DNA of 64,000 bases from Streptomyces composti (GTDB lineage: Bacteria > Actinomycetota > Actinomycetes > Streptomycetales > Streptomycetaceae). A program made the position numbers and the translations under genes. The DNA lies in the NCBI RefSeq assembly GCF_012034205.1, contig NZ_JAATEM010000032.1, forward strand, positions 1-64,000. Direction: 5' to 3'. Below, piece by piece: positions 15,111-23,115 of the stretch (its first letter is position 1; each line of letters opens with the position of its first letter). The notes beneath the pieces are model-generated. The model saw only the letters and a list, made by a program, of their open reading frames with translations, was not told the DNA's origin and ran no database searches.

Positions 15111-17083
15111 CGGGTCAGCTCCAGGGGTGGCACGCCTTCGGGTTCGAACCCGAAGACCTGGGCGTACAGCGACAGTTCCGCCTCCAGGGCGCGCACCATG
15201 GTCTCGGCGCGGCGGAATCCGTGGCCCTCCCCCTCGAAGGTGAGGCAGGCGTGCGGGATCCCGCGTCCCTTCAGCCGGGCGAGGAAGCGCTCGCACTGCA
15301 CGGGAGGGCAGATCACGTCGTCCAGGCCCTGCAGCAGCAGGAAGGGCGCGGTGAGCCGGTCGGCGTGGGTGAGCGGCGAGCGCTCGGTGTACCGCTCGGG
15401 CACCTCGGCGCGGGGGCCGATGAGGCTCTCCAGGTACCGGGACTCGAAGTCGTGGGTCTCGCCCGGACCCCAGCCGGCCAGGTCGAGCACCGGGTACAGG
15501 ATGGTGCCGCAGGCGTAGACGTCGGTGGTGGTGAGCGAGGCGGCGGTGGTCCAGCCGCCGGCGCTGCCGCCGCGGATGGCGAGGCGGGCCGGGTCGGCGG
15601 TGCCCTCCTCGGCGAGGGCGCGCGCGACGGCCGCGCAGTCCTCGACGTCGACCACGCCCCACTGCCCGCGCAGCCGTTCGCGGTAGGCGCGCCCGTACCC
15701 GGTGGAGCCGCCGTAGTTGACCTCGGCGACGCCGATGCCGCGCGAGGTGAAGTAGGCGATCTCCAGGTCGAGCACCAGCGGCACCCGGCCGGTGGGACCG
15801 CCGTGCGCCCTGATGACGTACGGCGGCAGCTCGCCCTCGGGGGCCGTGCAGCCGGGGTTGCGGGGCGGGTGGACATGGGCGTGGATCTCCCGGCCGTCCG
15901 GGCCGGTGAAGGTGCGGCTGACCGGCTCGGGGTAGTAGGCGGGGTCCACGGCGTCCCGGTGCTCGCAGCCGATCACCCGGGCCCTGCCGGTCCTGGCGTC
16001 GAGCTCCACCACCTCGGGGGAGCTGTACGGGCCGGCGCCGACCGACACGATCCGCTCGCCGAGCACGGCGAGGGTCGGGGAGAACTCCGTCCAGGGTCCG
16101 GCGGCGTCGACGACCTCGCCGGTCTCGGGGTCGAGTATGCCGAGCCTGGTGGCGCCCCGGCCGTGGACGACGGCGATCAGTCCGTCCTCCAGTGGCGCGA
16201 ACCAGCGCGAGCCCAGCTTCCACAGCGGTCCGCCGAACTCCTCCTCGCGCGGGCAGAGGGGCTCGCCGTCCCGGTAGAGGTTCCACCAGCCGGTGCGGTC
16301 GCTGACGTACAGCAGCCGCCCGTCGGGGGTCCAGTCGGCCTGGGGGATGGACTCGGCGGGGCCGCCGGCCACGGTGCGCGGCCGGCCCAGGGTGCCGTCG
16401 GGGGCGACGTCGGCGAGGAGGAGCTCGGTGCCGTCCCAGGGCATGCGCGGGTGGTCCCAGGCCAGCCAGGCGGCGCGCCTCCCGTCCGGTGAGAGCCGCG
16501 GCCCGGTGACGAAGCGGTGCCGGTCGTCGGTGAGTTCCCGCACGGCGGCCCGGTCCTCGGCGGCCGAGCCGTCCAGGGGGACGGCGGCGACGACCCGGCG
16601 CACGTCGTCGGGTCCGTCGCCGGTGTACTCCTCCAGGACGCACCACAGCTCGCCCCGCTCCGGCAGCAGCAGCGGCTCGGCCCAGCGCAGCCGAGGCCCG
16701 GCCGGGGACGCGGAGTCCGGGGTGAGCGGGCGCGGCTCGCCGCCGGGCTCGAAGCGGTAGAGGCGCTGGTCGGCGAAGTGGGCGAAGACCACCAGCGGAC
16801 GGCCGTCGTGCACGGTCCCGGCCCAGGGGGCGCCGCCGTACTCCATGACCCGGCTGCGCACGTTCCACGGCGGCGGCAGCACCGACTCCTCGGTGCCGTC
16901 CGCGTGCCGCCGCACCAGGGCGCGCCGCCCCTGCTCGGCGGGCCGCGGCTCGGTCCACCACACCTCGTCGCCGACGAACCCGGTGTACTCGGGGCTGCCG
17001 TCGTGCGAGGCGGCGAGCGCCGCGTCCACGGGCGAGGGCCAGGAACCGTGCCTCAGGGTCCGTACCGTCTGCTCCACACTCAT
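15107..17083 (-). CDS. S9 prolyl oligopeptidase-family peptidase
   Basis: A 658-residue alpha/beta-hydrolase peptidase of family S9 (dipeptidyl aminopeptidase/acylaminoacyl-peptidase type). The N-terminal ~370 residues form a beta-propeller with repeated WTPDGRLLYVSDRTG-like blades. The C-terminal hydrolase domain carries the nucleophile in RGGSAGGW, Asp in LQGLDDVICPP and His in GEGHGFRRAET. The propeller normally limits substrates to short peptides. No signal peptide is seen. It starts with ATG overlapping the M20 gene stop by one base and overlaps the S66 gene by four, so the three are co-translated. Confidence 0.92.
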   Translation of the reverse strand: MSVEQTVRTLRHGSWPSPVDAALAASHDGSPEYTGFVGDEVWWTEPRPAEQGRRALVRRHADGTEESVLPPPWNVRSRVMEYGGAPWAGTVHDGRPLVVFAHFADQRLYRFEPGGEPRPLTPDSASPAGPRLRWAEPLLLPERGELWCVLEEYTGDGPDDVRRVVAAVPLDGSAAEDRAAVRELTDDRHRFVTGPRLSPDGRRAAWLAWDHPRMPWDGTELLLADVAPDGTLGRPRTVAGGPAESIPQADWTPDGRLLYVSDRTGWWNLYRDGEPLCPREEEFGGPLWKLGSRWFAPLEDGLIAVVHGRGATRLGILDPETGEVVDAAGPWTEFSPTLAVLGERIVSVGAGPYSSPEVVELDARTGRARVIGCEHRDAVDPAYYPEPVSRTFTGPDGREIHAHVHPPRNPGCTAPEGELPPYVIRAHGGPTGRVPLVLDLEIAYFTSRGIGVAEVNYGGSTGYGRAYRERLRGQWGVVDVEDCAAVARALAEEGTADPARLAIRGGSAGGWTTAASLTTTDVYACGTILYPVLDLAGWGPGETHDFESRYLESLIGPRAEVPERYTERSPLTHADRLTAPFLLLQGLDDVICPPVQCERFLARLKGRGIPHACLTFEGEGHGFRRAETMVRALEAELSLYAQVFGFEPEGVPPLELTR

Positions 17084-18387
17084 CAGGCCGTCCTCAGGAA
17101 TCGGTCGAGGACCCGCACCCCGAAGTGCAGTGCCTCGACGGGGACACGCTCGTCGACGCCGTGGAAGAGCGCCTGGTAGTCGAGGTCCGGCGGCAGCTTC
17201 AGCGGCGCGAATCCGTAGCCGGTGATGCCGAGCCGGGAGAACTGCTTGGCGTCGGTGCCGCCCGACATGCAGTACGGCACCACATGGCCCTCCGGCGCGA
17301 ACTCCTCGACGGCGGCCCGCATCCGCGCGTACGTGGGCGAGTCGAGCGGTGCCTGGAGGGCCACCTCGCGGTGCTCGAACTCCCAGTCGACGTCCGGGCC
17401 GGTGAGCCGGTCGAGCGTGGCCCTGAACTCGTCCTCGTGGCCGGGCAGATACCGGCCGTCGACGTGGGCCACGGCCTGCCCCGGAATCACATTGATCTTG
17501 TAGCCGGCGTCCAGCATGGTCGGGTTGGCGCTGTTGCGCACCGTCGCCTCGACGAGCCGGGCGGCGCTGCCGAGCTTGTCCAGCAGCGCGTCCACGTCGG
17601 ACAGGTCGGTCTCGACGCCGTTCAGCGCGGCGAGTTCGGTGAGGGCGGCGCGGACGACCGGGGTGAGCCTGAGCGGCCAGCGGTGCTCGCCGATGCGGGT
17701 GACGGCGGCGGCGAGCCGGGTGACCGCGTTCTCCCCGTTGACCTTGGAGCCATGGCCCGCGCGTCCGCGCGCGGTGAGCTTCAGCCAGGCGGTGCCGCGC
17801 TCGCCGGCCGCGACCGGGTAGAGCTGCCTGCCCTGGTCGTCGTGGAAGGTGAAGGCGCCCGACTCGCTGACGCCCTCGGTGCAGCCCTCGAACAGCTCGG
17901 GGTGCCGGTCGGCGAGGAAGCCGGAGCCGTCCTCGGCGCTGGCCTCCTCGTCGGCGGTGAAGGCGATCACGATGTCGCGGCGGGGCCGTACGCCCGCGCG
18001 GGCCCAGGCCCGTACCACGGCGAGGATCATCGCGTCCATGTTCTTCATGTCGACGGCGCCCCGGCCCCAGACCACGCCGTCCTGCACCTCGCCGGAGAAC
18101 GGGTGCACGCTCCAGTCGGCGGCCTCGGCCGGTACGACGTCCAGGTGCCCGTGCACCAGCAGCGCGTCGGCCGAGGGGGCGCTGCCCTCGACGCGGGCGA
18201 CGACATTGGTGCGGCCCTCGGTGCGCTCGAGGAGCACCGGGTCCAGGCCCGCCTCGGCGAGCCGGGCGGCGGCGTACTCGGCGGCGGGCCGCTCCCGGCA
18301 GTCCCCGCCGCCGCGGTTGGTGGTGTCGATCCGGATGAGGTCCGAGGTGAAGGTCACGACCTCGTCCAGCGACAGTGCGTCAGCCAT
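17083..18387 (-). CDS. M20-family metallopeptidase
   Basis: A 434-residue M20/M25/M40 di-zinc peptidase (ArgE/DapE/carboxypeptidase G group). Metal ligands are visible in VHGHLDVVPA, GRGAVDMKNMD and FTADEEAS, with later ligands in the GGTDAKQF and LFHGVDERVP segments. The dimerisation lid lies between residues ~190 and 305. ATG 18387 is used; it overlaps the upstream M55 gene by eight bases. The preceding open frame belongs to another reading frame of that gene. Substrate (dipeptide, acyl-amino acid) is not determinable from sequence. Confidence 0.9.
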   Translation of the reverse strand: MADALSLDEVVTFTSDLIRIDTTNRGGGDCRERPAAEYAAARLAEAGLDPVLLERTEGRTNVVARVEGSAPSADALLVHGHLDVVPAEAADWSVHPFSGEVQDGVVWGRGAVDMKNMDAMILAVVRAWARAGVRPRRDIVIAFTADEEASAEDGSGFLADRHPELFEGCTEGVSESGAFTFHDDQGRQLYPVAAGERGTAWLKLTARGRAGHGSKVNGENAVTRLAAAVTRIGEHRWPLRLTPVVRAALTELAALNGVETDLSDVDALLDKLGSAARLVEATVRNSANPTMLDAGYKINVIPGQAVAHVDGRYLPGHEDEFRATLDRLTGPDVDWEFEHREVALQAPLDSPTYARMRAAVEEFAPEGHVVPYCMSGGTDAKQFSRLGITGYGFAPLKLPPDLDYQALFHGVDERVPVEALHFGVRVLDRFLRTA

Positions 18388-19213
18388 ACTGCTCCTCCAC
18401 CGCCGCCGAGACGATCGTGGTGACCGCTTTGAACGTGCGGATGCCCTCGTACATGGTCCCGCTGGTGTACGCCACCTTCCGCTCCCCGATCCGCGCCACA
18501 CCCGGCACGACGGTGGCGGACATCGCCAGGTGCTCGGCGTCGAACTCCACGGCCACGGTGAACGGTCCCGCCGCCACCGGTTCGTGACGCACCGCAAGCG
18601 CGGCGGCCTGCTTCGCCGCCGCCCGGATGTCGGCGGCCGTGCGGGCCGGGGTGCGGCAGACCGCCGCGTAGCGCGAGACATGGTCCTTGACCGCGACCTT
18701 CAGCGCCTCCGGCGCGTATCCGAGCGCGTCCTCGCAGGCCACGTCGTCGCCGGTGACCAGCACCACGGGCACCCCGTACTCGGCGGCCACTGCGGCGTTC
18801 AGCAGCCCCTCGCTGGCCCGGGTGTCGTTGAGCCACACTCCGGTGATGGAGTTGGCCAGGTAGGTGTGGGCGAGGACGCCCTCCATGCCGGCGCCCGCGT
18901 GATAGCCGACGAAGGCGACCCCGTCCACGTCGCCGTGCTGCACGCCCTCGACCATGGACAGCGACTTGTGCCGCCCGGTGAGCATCTGCGCCCGCTCGTC
19001 GAGCTGCTCGAGCAGCAGATTGCGCATGGTCCAGTGCGCCTCGTTGATCAGCACCTCGTCCGCGCCGCCGTCCAGGAAGCCCAGCACGGCGGCGTTGACG
19101 TCCGAGGTGAACATGGAGCGGCAGCGCTCCCACTGCGGCGTCCCCGGCAGCACGTCGGCCGGCCAGGTGACGCCGGTGGCGCCCTCCATGTCGGCGCTGA
19201 TGAGGATCTTCAT
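18380..19213 (-). CDS. M55 D-aminopeptidase (DppA-like)
   Basis: A 277-residue M55-family zinc aminopeptidase. DppA of Bacillus removes N-terminal D-amino acids, for example D-Ala-D-Ala from the cell wall. Family marks: the N-terminal metal motif SADMEGATGV, then INEAHWTMRNL, LMKGYHAGAG-like sequence (here FVGYHAGAG) and GDDVACEDA. I chose ATG 19213 because the fold begins with MKILISADMEG and TAGCGT lies seven bases upstream, so the mRNA may be leaderless. It heads the four-gene peptidase run, which strengthens the case for D-amino-acid-containing peptide salvage. Confidence 0.9.
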   Translation of the reverse strand: MKILISADMEGATGVTWPADVLPGTPQWERCRSMFTSDVNAAVLGFLDGGADEVLINEAHWTMRNLLLEQLDERAQMLTGRHKSLSMVEGVQHGDVDGVAFVGYHAGAGMEGVLAHTYLANSITGVWLNDTRASEGLLNAAVAAEYGVPVVLVTGDDVACEDALGYAPEALKVAVKDHVSRYAAVCRTPARTAADIRAAAKQAAALAVRHEPVAAGPFTVAVEFDAEHLAMSATVVPGVARIGERKVAYTSGTMYEGIRTFKAVTTIVSAAVEEQYG

Positions 19214-19336
19214 GCGGCCCACGCTACGTGCTGGGCCCGAAGCGCTGCCAGGGCTGTGGAAAACTCTCACCGGCCCAGACCAATGCCGGTCGGCCACCGG
19301 CCCGGGCACGCCGCGCCGGTCGCCTCCGGCCTGGGC

Positions 19337-20062
19337 CTATCCGGCGCGTCCCACCACGTACCAGACCGAGGGCAGCTCGATGCGCGCGCCGTCCGGGGTG
19401 TGCTCGGTGGTGACCAGGGGCAGGGTGCCGCTCGTCAGGACGGCCAGTCCGGCCTCGGTGAGGATCCCGGGCACCGCCTCGTCGGAGACGGCACCGGGCG
19501 CGATGCCGTGCCGCAGCACCGGGGCGAGCTTGCGCGGCGGTCCGGAGGGCGAGGTGGCCAGCTCCTTCAGGATCGCTCCCGCGGCCTGGGAGGGTTCCAC
19601 GACGAAGGCGCGGCCCCGGCCACCCAGCAGGGTGGCTATGGTCTCGGCGAGCGGGCGCCGGTCGTCCGGTTCGCACTGGTGCAGCACGCCCCGCATGTAG
19701 ATGTTGGCGTCGCCCAGCTCGGCGTGCAGCGCCTGCGCCGCGCTCTTGTCGGAGGCGTCCAGCTCCCGGTAGGTGGCCCGGCCCTCCGGGTCGGCGGCGC
19801 GGGCGTGATCCAGGGCGGCGGCGGAGAGGTCGGTGCCCAGCACCTGCCCGAAGCGTCCTGCGAGAAACCGGGTCTGGGTGCCGTTGCCGCAGCCGAGGTC
19901 CACCAGGGGCAGACCGGGCTCGGTCAGGTGCGGTTCGAACAGGGCGAGGTGCCGGGCGACGGTGAGGTCGGGCTCCGCGTCCCAGAACACGGCTCCCTGC
20001 TCGTCCGGTGCCTCACGCCAGAAGCCCTCCCAGGCCTCCCGGTACCGACTGGTCACGCTCAT
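19337..20062 (-). CDS. class I SAM-dependent methyltransferase
   Basis: A 241-residue Rossmann-fold methyltransferase. Motif I is LVDLGCGNGTQTRFLA (residues ~50-65), with the motif II acid in VLGTDLSAAALDHARA and a motif IV-like region around NIYMRGVLHQCE. The C-terminal part is beta-rich. The target is unknown; neighbours give no clue. ATG 20062 is used because GGGAG lies upstream and the fold starts soon after; the open frame before it lacks a ribosome site. Confidence 0.85.
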   Translation of the reverse strand: MSVTSRYREAWEGFWREAPDEQGAVFWDAEPDLTVARHLALFEPHLTEPGLPLVDLGCGNGTQTRFLAGRFGQVLGTDLSAAALDHARAADPEGRATYRELDASDKSAAQALHAELGDANIYMRGVLHQCEPDDRRPLAETIATLLGGRGRAFVVEPSQAAGAILKELATSPSGPPRKLAPVLRHGIAPGAVSDEAVPGILTEAGLAVLTSGTLPLVTTEHTPDGARIELPSVWYVVGRAG

Positions 20063-20470
20063 GCCCAACTCCCCAGGGTGCGTTGCTGATTGAACCAACC
20101 GACGGGCCAGTACGGTCTACCGCTCGCGGCGCCGTCGGACAACCACACGGCGCACACCTTCACAAGCCGCACGCCTTCGCGCGCGCCGTCACGCCCCCGG
20201 GGACGGCAGCCGGGAGCGTCGCCGGCGACCGGCGTCGTTCGGGCAGGGATCAGCGCTGCAACCGGTCCCAGCGGGTCCCGAGCAGCGCCCCAGCCGGCCC
20301 GAACGCGGACAGGCATCAGCTTTCCCCCGATCCGGACGCGGACAGGGATCAGCGGCGCTCCGCCCGATCCGGACGCGGACAGGGAGCGACGTCCGGGAAG
20401 CCGGCGTCCAAAGATCAGCGCATCGACCGGCCCGGGGTCCGGGTCCGCTTCCACCCGCGCCGCGGCAGGC
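20063..20470. other. 408-base intergenic stretch with short repeats
   Basis: The stretch upstream of the methyltransferase and after the phosphatase gene holds three spaced copies of GCGGACAGG (20305, 20338, 20375) inside longer similar blocks, the last two of about 20 bases beginning CCCGATCCGGACGC. No gene was found in it. The repeats could be a regulatory array or remnants of a decayed coding region. Confidence 0.45.
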
Positions 20471-22963
20471 TCACCGCCGCCGCGGCAGGCTCAGCTCGAA
20501 CCACACCGTCTTGCCCGTCTTGGTGCGGCTGGCGCCCCACTCCCGCGCCAGCGTGCTCACCACCCGGAGCCCGCGCCCCTTCTCGTCCGTCGGGCGGGCG
20601 CTGATCAGCGTGGGCAGCTCGTGATCGTCGTCCTCCACCTCGCACAGCAGGGTGTCCGCGCGCACCAGCCGCAGTGCCACGGGCCGGGCGTGGGAGTGCC
20701 GCACGGCGTTGGTGACCAGCTCGTCCGCCATCAGCTCGGCGTGGTCGGCGAGCTTTCCCAGCGACCACTCGTGCAACTGCTCCCTGACCACGGCGCGGGC
20801 CCGGCCCACCTCCACGGGGTCCGGGGCGAGCCGCCACTCGGCGACGTCCTCCGGCTCGATGCCGCCGAGCCGGACCATCAGCAGCGCCACGTCGTCCTTG
20901 CGGCCGCCGCGGGTGTTGAGCGCGCGGATGATGGTGTCGCAGGCGTCGTCCATGGAGGCGGCCGGGTGGGCCGCGGACTCGCACAGCGTGGCGAGACCGA
21001 CACCGATGTCCTCGCCGCGCACCTCGACCAGCCCGTCGGTGCACATCACCAGCCGGTCGCCGGGCTCCACGGGCACCCGGACCTCCTCGAAGGGCACCCC
21101 GCCGACCCCGATGGGCGCGCCGGTGGGCAGCTCCAGCAGCTCACTGCGCCCGTCCGCGGCGCGCACCAGGACGGGCGGGATGTGCCCGGCGTTGGCGAGC
21201 CGCAGCTCGCCCGCGATGGGGTCGTAGACGGCGTACAGGCAGGTGGCGAGGTAGCTGTCGCCGAGGCGCTGGGCGAGGTCGTCGAGGTTGCGCAGCAGCT
21301 GGGCGGGCGGCAGGTCGAGCCCGGCCATGGTCTGCACGGCGGTGCGCAACTGGCCCATCATGGCCGCCGAGTTGAGCCCGTGTCCCATCACGTCGCCGAC
21401 GACGAACCCGGTGCGGGCGCCGGGCAGCTTCACCGAGTCGAACCAGTCGCCGCCGACCCGGCCGAGCAGGGTGCCCGGCAGATAGCGGGTGGCGATGTCG
21501 CACCCGGCCCGGTGCGGCGGGATGTGCGGCAGCATGCTGTCCTGGAGCGTCTCGGCGACGTTCTCCTGGTGCGTGTACATCCGCGCGTTGTCCAGCACGA
21601 GACCGGCGCGGGCGGCGAGTTCGGCGCCGGTGACGCGGTCCATGTCGTTGAAGACGGGCCGCTCCGGGTGGCGCAGCAGGATCATGAAGCCGAGCACCAC
21701 ATTGCGCGCCTTGAGCGGCACGACCAGCATGGACCGCCCGGTGATCAGCGGCCGGATGTCGCGCTTCTCGAACTGGGAGGCGATGGCGTGTCCCATCTCC
21801 TCGGTGATGCGCGGCACCAGCACGGGCTCGCCGGTGGTCATGCACTGGAAGAACGGGGTGTGCGCGGGGAAGGGCATGGCCTCGCCGACGGGCACCACGT
21901 CGTCCCAGCGCCCCGGTTCGTCGGTGTGCTCGATGGCGACCCGGTGCCACATGGTGGTGGTGTCCGGCACGCCCTCGTCGAATCCCTCACCGGCGACGAC
22001 CTGTTCACGCAGGTAGGTGCCGGCGACGTCGGTGAAGCGGGGTACGACGGCTCTGCTCACCTCGACGATGGTCTGCGACAGGTCGAGGGAGCTGCCGATG
22101 CGGGAGCTGACCTCGTTGAGGAATTCCAGGCGTTCGCGGACGGCCGCGTACTCGAGGTCCTCGTCGTCGGCGTCGGCCAGGTCCTCCGGCACCGGCTGCC
22201 CGGCGGCGCGTGCCCGGGCCGCCCGCTCCCGCCGCGCCCTGCGCTCGGCCCGCCGGGGCACGCCCCAGTCGGGGGTGACGGGCACCCGTTCGTTCTGGCT
22301 GAACTCCAGGATCGGGTACCCGAGTTCGAGCACCTGGGCGACGATCCGGGCGCTGTCGCCGACGCTCATGCTGGGCAGGATCTCGGGGAGCCGGCGGGCG
22401 AGGTCCTCGGAGCCGGGGAAGTCGGTGTGCAGAGCGAAACCGGGGGCGATCCGCTCGAACGCCCCCGCGTCCTCCCCGCGCACCGCGTGCGCGTCCGCCG
22501 CCAGCACCAGCAGGCGTTCCGGCCCCGGCCCGACCAGCGGGTACGCCCACCAGAGCACATCGGCCCCGCCGGGTCCCGGCACCGCGAGCCGGGCGCGACC
22601 CGCGGCCGGGTAGGACAGCCCCTGGTCCAGGGAGGCCTCGAGGTCGGGGCCTAGACCGTCGTAGGCGGCTGTGTGGCCCTCGCCCGAGGGTGCCTCGGGC
22701 GGCTCCTCGGGCAGTGCGCCGGAGACGGGCAGCAGATCCACGGCGGGCCTGCCGATCGCGTCCTCCTTGGCGATCCCGAACAGCCGCCGCGCGCCGGTGC
22801 TCCAGTGGGAGACCAGCCCTTCCCGGTCGACCACCACGACGGCGAGCGGGATCCTGCCCGCGTCCAGCTGCCCGGCCGGCGGCCCGTCGCCGCTGTGGCC
22901 GGCCGCCGCTTCCCCTCCGGCGGCGTGGCCGACAGGTGCCTCCCGCTCGGTGCCACGGTCCAT
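20471..22963 (-). CDS. PAS-GAF-SpoIIE phosphatase with anti-sigma-like ATPase domain
   Basis: An 830-residue multidomain regulator. Residues ~30-110 form a PAS domain (VVVVDREGLVSHWSTGARRL), ~120-230 a linker, ~270-430 a GAF sensor (ASQFEKRDIRPLITGRSMLVVP), ~460-690 a SpoIIE/PP2C phosphatase (VGGDWFDSVKLPG, VGDVMGHGLNSAAMMGQL, RLVMCTDGLVEVRG) and ~705-828 a histidine-kinase-type ATPase (N box ADELVTNAVRHS, G box DEKGRGLRVV) like RsbW. The layout is common in streptomycetes, where it dephosphorylates anti-anti-sigma factors. No partner anti-sigma genes sit beside it, so the target is unknown. Confidence 0.9.
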   Translation of the reverse strand: MDRGTEREAPVGHAAGGEAAAGHSGDGPPAGQLDAGRIPLAVVVVDREGLVSHWSTGARRLFGIAKEDAIGRPAVDLLPVSGALPEEPPEAPSGEGHTAAYDGLGPDLEASLDQGLSYPAAGRARLAVPGPGGADVLWWAYPLVGPGPERLLVLAADAHAVRGEDAGAFERIAPGFALHTDFPGSEDLARRLPEILPSMSVGDSARIVAQVLELGYPILEFSQNERVPVTPDWGVPRRAERRARRERAARARAAGQPVPEDLADADDEDLEYAAVRERLEFLNEVSSRIGSSLDLSQTIVEVSRAVVPRFTDVAGTYLREQVVAGEGFDEGVPDTTTMWHRVAIEHTDEPGRWDDVVPVGEAMPFPAHTPFFQCMTTGEPVLVPRITEEMGHAIASQFEKRDIRPLITGRSMLVVPLKARNVVLGFMILLRHPERPVFNDMDRVTGAELAARAGLVLDNARMYTHQENVAETLQDSMLPHIPPHRAGCDIATRYLPGTLLGRVGGDWFDSVKLPGARTGFVVGDVMGHGLNSAAMMGQLRTAVQTMAGLDLPPAQLLRNLDDLAQRLGDSYLATCLYAVYDPIAGELRLANAGHIPPVLVRAADGRSELLELPTGAPIGVGGVPFEEVRVPVEPGDRLVMCTDGLVEVRGEDIGVGLATLCESAAHPAASMDDACDTIIRALNTRGGRKDDVALLMVRLGGIEPEDVAEWRLAPDPVEVGRARAVVREQLHEWSLGKLADHAELMADELVTNAVRHSHARPVALRLVRADTLLCEVEDDDHELPTLISARPTDEKGRGLRVVSTLAREWGASRTKTGKTVWFELSLPRRR

Positions 22964-23115
22964 GGCCCAGGCCCTCTCTCCCCCGGCTCGGCAAGATCTG
23001 TAGCGCCGTCACCACGGTACGGCCACGGCCGGTCGCGATGTGTGGCAATGCACGAATTCCCCACCGGCGGGTGCACCGGCGCGCGTTCTGGTGTAAACGG
23101 CGGCCCCGGCCGGCC

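Noticed and set aside
20063..20470. Gene in the repeat-bearing spacer
   Set aside because: Open frames there lack ribosome sites, and their products are low-complexity translations of the repeats.
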